Origin: Triticum aestivum
Taxonomy: Eukaryota; Streptophyta; Magnoliopsida; Poales; Poaceae
Length of the DNA stretch: 64,000 nucleotides
Assembly: GCF_018294505.1 (NCBI RefSeq)
Contig: NC_057808.1
Location: 354,132,696-354,196,695 of the forward strand
Direction: 5' to 3'
Each line of letters starts with the position of its first letter. Within the stretch, counting starts at the first letter, position 1. The notes below the pieces were generated by a model, which was not told where the DNA came from, searched no databases, and saw only the letters and a list, made by a program, of their open reading frames with translations. Position numbers and translations under genes: made by a program. This document shows positions 1 to 9,893 of the stretch, in pieces.

Positions 1-1193
1 TCATTTCTATCCGCGCAATCAAAGCACACACCTCAGTTTTAGTAGAACTGCGCAAAATGAGATGGCTATCCCTCGTTGCCATCGTCTAACCACCCGTCTT
101 CCAGGTATTCCTACATTGGTAGTTACTAGGTAGAATGACCAACGCAATCTAAAAGAAGCTGATTCATACGTTTTACTTCCTGATTGCAGTGCAGGGACGA
201 GCGAAAACATCTGCATCCTAGTCCGGAATGCACTTTGCTCCAGTTCATCCATGGACCGAGGACAAGCTAGCACGGCTGCACGGAGGTTTTTGGGACAGGT
301 GCGCGGACAAGAGGCATTGTGTTCTGCTTTTTTCTGCAAATATCGGCGCTTAAATTTAGTGGAATGCACAAGTCTTTCAGCTGGTCAGTACACTGCATGG
401 TTCAGTTCAGCATTCTAGCTGAGAACACAATTATAATTGGTTATTCTGGAATGAGAGAACCTAACCCTGGATGGTGGCAACAAGAAAAACCAGAGTGAAC
501 TCCAGGAAATTTAAGCCTGCCGGGAGGCCCTTTGCTCAGAGAAGCCTTGCTTGTTTTTTCCTGATTTGTAAACCTTCTCACAACTTTGTCTTTTGGTATT
601 AACTAGTATATGTTTGTTATGTTCTATGAATCATTGAGATGTATAAAATTGCTTAACTTATGCTTTTCAAGTTTTTTATGAAGCCGAGTTTAATGTGAGT
701 GTTCCACATGAACGCTAGACTAGCGTGTGAACGTTTGGAATTTACATTGTGGCCTCAGTTAACTGCATGAACCACTGTAACAAGATACATAGTTGCTTAT
801 ATGTCAGACAGCAGATTGTTGATTGTTAGCTGGTCGATAGCCTAGTGTTGAAGCGAGCTGACCCAATGTGCCGTGTTTTCCACAACTGCTTACAAGTGGG
901 GTAGCACCAACAGTGTTTACAACTACTTATGTATACGTCGGCGCACAGTTCTCGAACGAGTACTCTATTTCATCAAAACACACACTGCTCGTATGGTAAA
1001 ACTAGTGAGGACGCATCTATTTTGGCAACAATTATGATGATTCACGAGCACACAAAAGTAGCAGCAGTTCCCATAGACGGATTCAAACAGAGTACTAGCC
1101 CCAGAGGGCTCGATAACAGGCAAGGTTCGGATAATTAGACAGAATCCAAACTACTATTAAACACTAGCTGGGGCAAGTATTTCATGCCTCGAT
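1..1193. other. Non-coding or unrecognised host sequence
   Basis: I recognise no gene here. The stretch is of mixed composition, with AT-rich parts around 590-780 that look like untranslated or intergenic plant DNA. No LTR ends, target duplications or long open frames with protein-like composition were seen on either strand. It lies downstream of the stop of the minus-strand gene that ends at 1194, so its right part may hold that gene's 3' untranslated region. Confidence 0.4.
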
Positions 1194-1997
1194 CTAATTT
1201 GGGCTGGACACAAGACGGACCTTGCCATGAACATCATCGAGGACGTCCGGCAGCAGCTCAATCCTGTGAACCTTCATGAATACAACCTTGTGGCCTTGCC
1301 ACTCATAAACTTGTTTATGGAGGCATGCCACGTCATCTTCCTGCGTAATCTTGACAAGAACAGTATGCCTCACAAACGAAGGAGTAGCTTTGAACTTCTT
1401 ATGCTTCAGTACACCCTGGACAACACGCCTGACAACAGTGAGGCTGGAATACAACTCTTCATTGGTATAAGCGCAAATGGCTTCCAGGATCCAACAGCCT
1501 AAAAACTCTGTTATCCTAGTGCGTATATTCAGGTCATCCACCTCATAGCGAGTGACATGTACAACCACACAATCCTTGTCTGCATCAGGGCTCTAATTGA
1601 AACAGAAACAAATTTTGAATTACTTTCCAGCATAAGAAACACAAGTTATTTAAACCACTATGTATAGCATGGCATCGAAGCTAATAAAATTTTGCATTAT
1701 TCATCACCACATACTTAGATGAAAAACCACAATCGAGATCGGCAAAGAAGAAAATCACCTTGGGCAGCTCAGCGGGGGGGGGGAGACATCCTCGAAGGGG
1801 GGAAACTGCTCCTGCAGTGCCACGGGGGCTGTAACCTCAAACGGGGCGTTGACCATCTCAGTAGTGGCCGTGAGCGTATTTGGGGTCAGCTCGGTGGCTG
1901 CCTCCATCTTCTTGGAGCTCTCTGTCTTGTGGGGATCAGCCTCCCGCGTCTGCTCCAATATCGGCAGATCTTTTCCTGGTTCTCCTTGGTCCATCAT
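1194..1997 (-). CDS. Hypothetical two-exon protein of about 211 aa
   Basis: I do not recognise the family. The model joins exon 1997-1759 to exon 1590-1194. The donor at 1758/1757 (AG|GTGA) and the acceptor at 1592/1591 follow plant consensus, with a pyrimidine-rich tract before the acceptor, and the frame is open across the junction. The predicted protein starts MMDQGEPGKDLPIL. Its first ~85 residues are acidic, Pro/Thr-rich and probably disordered; the second exon is a compact, globular-looking segment with no motif I can name. A further non-coding 5' exon may lie at about 2259-2156, with a GTAAG donor at 2155 and a CAG acceptor at 2023; it has no start codon in the needed frame, which is why the start in the next exon was chosen. 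The gene is divergent to the F-box gene at 2893. It could instead be a gene fragment. Confidence 0.45.
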
Positions 1998-2892
1998 GAA
2001 ACTGACGAATACTAGGAGACCACTGAAAGGAAAACACAATCGCAATGACAATGAAATAAAAAAGAGACTGAGGATCGGTTACTACTTTGCAAAAGTTCTT
2101 TTTTTTCTCTGAATGAAAATATACCAACATCACGGATCTGCTTACCTTCCCTTCGTTGGGAGAGAAGAACAGTGGAAGATGCGAGTGTTGCCTTTCTTGA
2201 AGATGTGAGGGAGAAGGGGATTCAGCGAAGAGTGAAATGATGGTTGCTTCGTCCGTCAAACTTAGACTGCGGGGAGGTGGGGTTTTGTGATACGACGACT
2301 CGTTATTGCTGCGCTACGACTGGGGTGACTCTCCACCTGCATATTGCCTTCTAATTTGGCGGATGGCATTTGGGCCCGCGCGCTGCATGGCCCGCATGTC
2401 GGTGAACAAAAGTATAACGACATTCAGTAGAGGGAGACGTTTCGATGACCTAGGAGGAGCCAGAAGCGGTATTGTATCCACTGTACTAGTAGTAATTGTT
2501 TTTCTGGGTAGCTGTAGAGTGTCTCCACTGTACTAGTAGTAATTGTTTCTCTGAGCCCAAGACAAAACAGCCCATCCACCCTAGTAAATAGTAAAATCAA
2601 TTCAAAATTCCATATATTTACTGAATGAGAGGCGCTACCCACACCCAGCACACCGCCCCCCAAAAAACCTGGGTGTTCTTCTTCCTCCTCACTCCCACCC
2701 ACCTCATGTCAGCTCGCTCCACTCGTACCCCCAAATTCCTCACCTCACTCCTATAGAAAACCCCAGCTCCCCTTCTTCCTCACTACTACAGAAAAACCAC
2801 AGCTCACCTTCTTCTTCACTCACACTACAACTAGGCTCGTCATTCATTACTCTGCTCAAATCCGTGAGCGCGACGCGACACCCTCGAGGAAA
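1998..2892. promoter_or_regulatory. Intergenic region between two divergent genes
   Basis: About 0.9 kb separates the start of the minus-strand hypothetical gene from the ATG of the F-box gene. The right end is CT-rich (2690-2830), as in many cereal 5' untranslated leaders. An AT-rich block with CATATATTTA near 2610 is the only TATA-like sequence I see for the F-box gene. No experimental boundary can be inferred. Confidence 0.35.
2477..2553. repeat. Short tandem duplication of ~30 bp, period 47
   Basis: A 30-bp stretch beginning TCCACTGTACTAGTAGTAAT occurs at 2477-2506 and again at 2524-2553, with one difference (TTTTTCTG against TTTCTCTG). It sits in the shared upstream region of the two divergent genes. 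Confidence 0.8.
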
Positions 2893-3571
2893 ATGGAGTC
2901 GGCTGACCCCAGCACCAAGAAGATGAGGCTCCCGCCAGCGGCGACGCCTGTTGTAGATCCCGCACCCGGCAGCGCGGCGAGAAGCGGCGACCCCGCCCCC
3001 ACTGGATCCCAGGAACCCGTAGAATCTCGGGTGGACTGCATCAGCGATCTCCCATACGCCGTCCTTGGGGAGATCATCTCGCTTCTCCCCACCAAGGATT
3101 GCTGCCGCACCCAAGTCCTGTCAATTCAGTGGCGCCCTCTATGGCGCGTCGTGCCCCTTAATCTCGACTGTCGTTAGCTATCTCTCTTCAATGATTTTGA
3201 AATCCCCAGAGCCATCATCTCCTCCCACCAGGGCTCCGTTCAAAGCCTCTGCATCCCGTCATGCTACCTGAGCAAGCATAGCATGCCCTGCACGGTGGAC
3301 GCCTGGCTGAAATCCCCTGAATTCACAGAACTACAGCTGCTTGAGTTCTACTATTCCCCTGGAAATCACCTATCAGATACCGAACGCCATCTACCTGTGC
3401 CCTCAGCACCGATGTCCATCTCGCGGTTTTCCTCCTCTCTCCACACTGCCACCTTTGCGCTGTGCGACCTACGAGACAATCTGGTACTAAACCTCTGACT
3501 CCCATTTCTGAAGAAACTTTCACTTGTGCAGGTTCGTATATCGGAGGCCTCACTGCACAACATCATCCACT

Positions 3572-3576
3572 CCAGT
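3572..3576. repeat. Target-site duplication of E1, left copy (CCAGT)
   Basis: CCAGT stands immediately before the TGTCGG terminus of E1 and is matched by CCAGT directly after its CGACA terminus. A 5-bp duplication is standard for LTR retrotransposon integration. Confidence 0.95.
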
Positions 3577-4748
3577 TGTCGGGTGGTTGGTGCGACATAT
3601 GCCAACGGATGGCTTATCATTGTGGGTGCCAATAAGACGTCACCGGTGCCTGGAAACGGGATGAGGCGAAGACATGCACGCCGGCGGATCTTACCCAGGT
3701 TCGGGGCTCTCCGAGGAGATAACACCCATAGTCCTGCTCTGCGGGGTCTCCGCATGATCACTAGATCAAGGAAAGGTAGCTACAATCGCTCCTAGAGCTG
3801 TTGGGTTCAAGGGAGAAGAAGAACAAGGCTAGCTCTTGCTTCTCTCTCTCTATGGTGTGTGTGCTGTGTTCAGAAGCTAACCCTTTGCATGGGTGCTCCG
3901 GGGGGTTTATATAGGCCTACCCCCCGGGGGTACAATGGTAATCCGGCTGGGCACTGGTCCCAGCCATCAGTGTCTACGCTTGCCGGCTTCTCCGCCGGCT
4001 GTTGGGTCCCGCCGACTGGTGGGTCCCGCTGGCTGCCGACTTCTTGGTCGACAGGCCGGCCCCACCGCCTAGGGTCTTGTCGGCGGCTGTTTACTGTAGC
4101 CTCGCCTCTGATGACGAGGGCTTTGTCGAGGTAAGCGTGGCTACAGTGGGCCGCCTCGGGGGCTCTCACTATAGCCTTACCTCGTCTTGTCCTCTTAATG
4201 GGGGCTCCTGCTTCGAGGAAGGGGGTAGCCGGCTTCTGGGGACCGGCTACGCCCTCGGCCGACTGGGGGAGACCAGGCCGCCTCCGCGCCTCTCTCTGGT
4301 GGAAGGGGCCCGCCGCCTACGGGCCGTACAGGAGTCGGTCGTGAATGACGTTGAGGCTGGCATGGCTACAATCCCGAGCTGAACAGGAGACGGTCATCCC
4401 GTACGGCCTCCTGTGGCCATGCCTGCCTCGAGCCTCGGGGGTAGTGGGCCGCACTGTGGCCACACCCCGTCTTGTCACCGTTATGTGGGTGTAGCTTTGG
4501 TGGTTGTGGTCTCGGCCGACTGCTTGGAGTCGGCGCTCTTCTTGCCGGCTCCCTGGAGTCGGCCACCCCGTAGTTGTCCTGGGGGGAGGTCGTTGAGGCT
4601 GGGCCGCCTTACGGGAGTCGGCTTCAGAGGTAGCCGGCCAGGGAAGGCGGACCAATGCGTGGAGTGCTTGGAGGCCCGAAGGCCTGATAATTTTTTCGGC
4701 GGAACCAGGGGCAGTCGGTTAGGCTACCTGTGGCCGTTTACTCCGACA
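3577..4748 (-). repeat. E1 LTR (3' LTR in element sense), 1172 bp
   Basis: Starts TGTCGGGTGG and ends ACTCCGACA. It has the same length as the partner at 16274-17445. On the minus strand a TATA box, CTATATAAACC, lies at about 3903-3915, which fits the minus-strand coding sense. The segment next to the target duplication at 3576 is the downstream end of the element's transcript. Confidence 0.95.
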
Positions 4749-4764
4749 GTAGTCCCCGAAGCTG
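4749..4764 (-). other. E1 polypurine tract
   Basis: Read on the minus strand the sequence is CAGCTTCGGGGACTAC directly before the TGTCGG of the 3' LTR. The G-rich tract ending in ACTAC at the LTR edge is the usual plus-strand primer position. The same arrangement occurs in E2 at 54677-54692. Confidence 0.8.
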
Positions 4765-5198
4765 ATTGGGCTTCGAGGTGGAGTAGGGGTTGAGAAGCTC
4801 GATCAGCTTCCTATCTTGACAAGTCGGCAGCTGGGAGCCGGCTTTAGTTAGGCGTGCCGCCTTGGTCGAAAACTCCGGAGTCGGAGGGCGGGAGCTCGCT
4901 AGCGTGTGCTCCGGGCCGCGGGCCGGCCACTTGCCGTCTGCGAACCACGTGGCCTCCCTTGGCCAGAAAGCCTGCCAGCCCACGCGCGTGACGGGGCATC
5001 GCCGCAGGGCGGGGGCCCGCCACATCCGCGCCCGGGCTCAGGCGCGGATTCTCTGTATCCCGAAACCGCCCGCACGTCTCCTTGCGGCAGTTTCGGCTCG
5101 CCTTTAGGGCGCAATAATCGCGGGGCGTGGGGGGAATGGGTGCAGTTAATCCCACGTCTCCCCCCCACGTCCGGCCTCTTCGGCCTCGCCTCGCGAAG

Positions 5199-5208
5199 CT
5201 ATAAGTAG
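5199..5208 (+). promoter_or_regulatory. TATA box of the E1 antisense gene
   Basis: CTATAAGTAG followed by a G-rich run lies 146 bp before the antisense gene's ATG at 5345. The same box with the same GGGGGAGG tail is found at 55152-55161 in the diverged relative E2, 204 bp before its ATG. Conservation of box and strand in a region that is otherwise diverged supports a dedicated promoter facing away from the LTR promoter's direction. Confidence 0.7.
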
Positions 5209-5344
5209 GGGGAGGTGGAGGGCGGCAGGCCCTCGCACGCTCCTCCTACTTCCACCATCTTCTTCGCTCGCCGTTTCTTGCAACAGCGCCTCGCCGCCGC
5301 GCTCTTCCACCGCACGTTCCTCCGCCGCCGCGCTAGTTTTCGCC

Positions 5345-8300
5345 ATGCCTCCCGCCACGGAGCAGTATGGCGGGGATTGGGACGGCTCCAACGTGCACGA
5401 AGACCACGTCGAGTTCCTCCGCAATACTCGGCGGCTGCCGGCCGCGGACAAGGTGGAGGTCCGCCTTGCGCCGGCGAGGGAGATTACGCCGGAGCCGCGG
5501 GAGGGCGAGCGGGTGGTCTTCCGCTCGCACTTCTTGCGCGGCATCGGCCTGCCAGTGAGCGCCTTCTTCCGCTCCTGGCTCGACTTCTATCAGCTCCAGC
5601 CGCACCATCTCACCCCAAACGCGGTGGTGCTGCTATCAGCCTTCGTCACCCTGTGCGAGGGCTACCTCGGCGTCCTCCCCACCCTTGAGCTCTGGGGGAG
5701 TTCTTCCAGTCCAAGCTGGGCACGCGCATGCAGGGCGTGCCGGCTCAGACTGGCGCCTTCATCGCGTCGCGGAGGTCGGTCGCCGACAACCCCTTCCCCG
5801 TCATCACGCTGATCCAATCGGTGAAGAAATGGCAAAAATCGTACTTCTACGTGCGGAACATCGCCCCGCGGGGCGACTACATCAACCTGCCGGCTTACGT
5901 AGCCGGCCCTCCAGCGGGCAGGCGGCCCCAGTGGTCCTTCCGGGCCGTGACTCCGATGCCGGCCGGGTCCGCCGCCGTCGCCTGAGTGCGAGAGCTGACC
6001 CAGTCGGAGGGCTTGACGGGGCCCAACCTGCTAGCCGCATTCGTCACGCGCCGGGTTCTTCCGCTCCAGAGCCGGCCTCATCTGATCTGTCAGATGAGCG
6101 GCCAGCTCGATCCGAGCCGAATGTGCACCAAGGAGATGCCGCGCGAGGAGGTCGCCTATATGGTGAACTACCTTGCGAACTGCAAGCTCACCGAAGAGTG
6201 GCAGTTCGGCAAGGAGCCATATAGCCGAGCCAATCCGCCGCCTACGGTATGTTCTCCTTGTCTCTTTTTCTTTTTCCTTGCTTTGTTGCCGAGTTCCTCT
6301 TGGCCGACTCTAATCTTAGTCGGTTCGTTTTTCGACAGAGTCCTCTTCTTCGGCCGGCCAGCGGGTCAGACGCGGAGCGTCGATTCGTCCCCGATCGGAC
6401 CGAACACGATCTGGAGGACCCCGACTTGGGGGCGGCCGGTATGGACGACAACATCAAGCTGGGCGGTGGCCAAGCCGGCGACGAAGCAGGCGGCTCCGGG
6501 TTCGGAGTCACCTTCGACGACTGGCCGGACGACGATGAGGCCGAAGTCGCCCCGCGCCGCCAGCCGGCGTCTGGACGCGGCGCGGGTTCCTCCGCTGCAC
6601 CGCCTGCTCGGGGCGGAGGTCAAAAGCGTCGCGCCGCCCAGGGTTTGTTCGGTAGCCGGACGAAGAAACCCAGGGGCGGGGTGGCAGCCACCAGGCAGGA
6701 GGAGGCGGCTGCGAAGGCAGCTCGCTTCCGCAAGACGGTGAAGCAACCGCAGACCGTGTCGGCGTAAGTTTACTTTCTTTCGTATACTCTTTTTCTTTCT
6801 TTTCTCTGGTGGTTCCTGAACCCTTGTCTTTTTCTCCAACGATCAGAGCTCCGCTGTCGCTTGAGCGGGCGGCTGCCGCCTCCGTCGTTGAGTCGCCGAG
6901 GGGCTCTGGGAGCACCACCCGCCGCGTGGACCCCCGTGCCGACCTTCAGGAGGCGACAGAAAGGAACGCGCGGGAGGCGCGGGCGGAGCGAGAGGCGCGG
7001 GAGGCGGAGGCACGGAAGGCGGCCGCCGCCCAGGCGGCACGGGAGGATGAGGCGGCGAAGGCACTCGCCGATGCCGCAGCCAGGGCCCAAGCAGAGGCTG
7101 CGGCCGCGGCGGCGGCGGGGGAGGTTTTGATGGTCACCCCGCTGCGCGTCATGGCGCCTGGGGACATGGAGCCCTCGCCAGAGGGAGCCAGCGGCGACCA
7201 GCCAGGGCTGGGGGGAAGCGACGACGTCATCATCCTGGAGAGGGCGCCGGTGCCGACCCCGCCAACTGGGGCGGCTCAAGGCGGCCGGCCTGATCCGCCG
7301 CCTGCACAGTCGGCGGGGGGCGAGCCGGCCGCGAGGGCTGAGATGGCGGTCCGGATTCCGTCGAGCCGGCGCGCGGGGAAGGCCGCGTCGGAGCCGCAGC
7401 CGGCCGTGGGCTCCAGCTCGTCGGCCCGGGATGCGGAGGCGGCCAGCGCTACCTCGGGGTGGACGCCAGGCGGAGGGACGGCCGTGGTGAACGTGGCTGC
7501 ACAGGACGTCCGGACCCGGCTCCAGGGCCAAGCTGCGGCGCTGAGGCAGTTCACCGACGAGTTCCTCGCGACGCGGGCGGCCATTCGGGTTAGTATTCCC
7601 ATCTTGCTTCTTCTTGATCTTGATTTTTCTTGATCTTGATTTCTTCCGTGGGGGCGCGTCAGCGCACCCACTGGGTGTAGTCCCCGAGTTCTGAGTCGGC
7701 TGCTGAGCAGGCGGCTTGGAACTTCTTGGTGGATTTGCCTTTGCTATTCTTGTTCTTACTTCGATCTTCTGTCCATCTTGCAGGACTACCACAACCTTCG
7801 AGCGGCCGCCTTCAACTCCCAGGCTCGGGAGCTGACTCAGAAGACCGCCGACCTTACTGAGAGCCGAGGTACGTGCTTTGTTCTTTATCTCATGTGGGGG
7901 CGCGTCAGCGCACCCACTGGGTGTAGTCCCCGAGATTCGGGCCGACTGCTGAGCAGTCGGGTCGGATCTTCCTTGACGACTTCTTCTTACTGTTCTTTCT
8001 TTTTCTGCCGTCCTTGCAGCGGCCAACGCCAGTCTGAGGGCACAGCTGGGAGAGTCTCAGACTGCCCTTCGTGCCAAGGATGCCGAGCTCGCCGCCTTGG
8101 TGCAGGAGCGCGACCGCCTGGTCAAGAAGCTGGCCGACCAGGAGGAAGGCCACAAGGCGGCCCTGAAGGTGGTGCAGGACCGCGAAGCCGCCCTCCAGGC
8201 CGAGTACGAGACGGAGGCGGCTGGCTGGGCTGAGGCCAGGTAGACTCTGGTCTCTGGCTATGGCCAGATCGAAGATCTGGTTGACGGTAAGCCGCCTACC

Positions 8301-9103
8301 TCTTCGTCCTTTCTTACCATCTGCCACTTTGGCTCTTTTTCTGATTTGGTGCTCTTTTCTCCTTTCTTCTTCTTTCTTGCGCAGAATATTTCCCTGGCTA
8401 TTCTACTGTCGCCAACCAGACCATCGAGGCCCGTCGCCAGGCGCGAAGGCAGGCTGGCTTTGAGATCTCGCCAACCGCCGGCCGTTCGCTGGAGGAGCAG
8501 CTCCTGGCGATCCAGGCCCGCATCCAGCCGGCTCACCGACTGCTCCGCCGGCTTCAGCGTGCCGGGGCGCAAGTCTTGGCCGCCCTCTGGCCCGGCCAAG
8601 TGGTTCCTCGCACCCCCAGTCGGACTGCCGACTGGCTGGAGGTGGCAGTCGGCCGCTTCGAAGCTTGGAAGGCCTCGGCAGCTCGCTCCGGCGCCAGGCG
8701 GGCGCTGGAGTTCGTCAAGGCCTGGTATCCCGGCCTGAGCCTGGACCAGCTGGCTACCTGGCGGCAGCAAGCCGACACAGAGCTGGAGCCGGCGCGGCCG
8801 GCTATCATCCGGCGGGCTTCGGCGATCGCCGATTACACCGACACCAGCGTCTTCGCCCCCGAGGTAGACGACAACGGTGTCGCCCAGCCGGAGGAGTGGT
8901 TCGGGCTGAACCCGGCGGACGGTGAGGACTCGGCGGAGGAGATCGACTCCAGCGACGAGGGCGAAGAGGAGGAGGAGGAGGGTGAAGACGCCGAGCCGGC
9001 TGGTGGGGCAGCCGGCCAGCCTCAGCCTGACCGTACCTCCAGCACTACGTCGCGAGCGAGTGCGTCGCCTGCCGCTGGTGGTGGTCAAGCCGAGACCCGC
9101 TAG
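5345..9103 (+). pseudogene. E1 antisense gene (putative gypsy-type transposon domain), six exons
   Basis: Exons: 5345-6246, 6339-6763, 6847-7588, 7794-7868, 8020-8286 and 8385-9103, separated by GT-AG introns with T/C-rich ends. Exon 1 encodes a domain of the 'putative gypsy type transposon' kind (WDGSNVHEDHVEFL; FRSHFLRGIGLPVSAFF; MCTKEMPREEVAYMVNYL). Exons 2-3 are acidic then basic with a Gly/Ala-rich tract and an Ala/Glu/Arg-rich probable coiled coil at ~6950-7120. The last exon has another helical part (ALEFVKAWYPGLSLDQL) and a very acidic tail (EEEEEEGED, ~8960). Breaks: one G missing in a G run near 5695 (frameshift), TGA at 5983-5985 and TAG at 8240-8242. Function is unknown; the exon 2 basic patches suggest nuclear or nucleic-acid binding, which is only inference. 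It runs opposite to gag-pol. Confidence 0.8.
7648..7934 (+). repeat. Duplicated ~42-bp intronic motif (7648-7689 and 7894-7934)
   Basis: Introns 3 and 4 of the antisense gene both contain a copy starting GTGGGGGCGCGTCAGCGC and ending GTAGTCCCCGAG. The motif can fold back on itself (GTGGG with CCCAC around a GCGC core). It is followed in both copies by a CTGAGCAG-type segment. The two introns therefore share an origin, or part of one was copied into the other. Confidence 0.8.
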
Positions 9104-9893
9104 GCGGCCACTCCTTCAGCCGGCGGGGCCGTCTCCACCGACCAGCTCGGCCTCCGCGCCGCGCCCTAGTCTGCCATCTTTTGTTTTCCTGTCTTGTTAC
9201 TTTTGGAACAATGTTTGGTTAAGTCTGCACAATTCCACCCACTGGGTGTATTCGAACTTATGTCTGTTGCCAGCCTGTTGGGGGCTTTATGTGTATATAT
9301 AACTTATGCATTTGGCCTTTCCTTGTACTTTTGCTTTTTGTCCTTCTGCTGTTTCCTTTGCCGCCCTCCCTTGGTTGCCGCCTCCCCAGTCCAACAGTTG
9401 CTCTGCAATCTGTAGCTGGAGGAGTGCTTGGCCAATTGGGGGGGGAGTACTTTAGCTTTGCTGGACTAAAGCTAAGTGTTTAGGAAGCCGGCCAGCCGGC
9501 TGTTCTGGCAGCCGGCAGGCATGTTTGGAGGCCGTCTCTTTGCTATATAGGTTCGTTGTTCCTTAGCCATTTTTCGTGTGGGCGTCCTTTCTGCCTTGCC
9601 TCTTGCTAGTCGGACAGTCGGTTCTTCGAGCTGCGACTTTCAACAAGAGGGGACTCGGGAGCCGGCACACTACTTTTCTGACTTCAGGTAGAACTTTCAA
9701 TATAGCTCAAGGCGGCCAGTCCCCGGGCCGACTAGTCGAACCCGGTGCCAGACAAGAATTCAAAATGTAATAATACATTCATGGATATGACACTTGTCAT
9801 TCATAGATAAACAAGGGCAGTCCCCGAGTACTGCTCGGGGGGCCTGTTGGTTTGTACTTAATACAAAAAAGGGTAGCATGATACATACTGCTT
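9104..9893. other. E1 spacer between convergent antisense gene and integrase
   Basis: No coding region. The stretch is T-rich after the antisense stop and holds a third partial copy of the CACCCACTGGGTGTA motif at about 9235-9250. It is where the transcripts of the antisense gene and of gag-pol would converge, so both 3' untranslated regions should overlap here. Confidence 0.5.

Noticed and set aside
2893..3576. Reading the F-box part and the later LRR/FBD part as two separate genes
   Set aside because: The exact CCAGT duplication and continuous frame at 3576/17451 show one gene interrupted by E1.
5345..9103. Treating the plus-strand frames in E1 as host genes inserted in or beside the element
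   Set aside because: They lie within the LTR boundaries and recur in the same place in E2, so they belong to the element.
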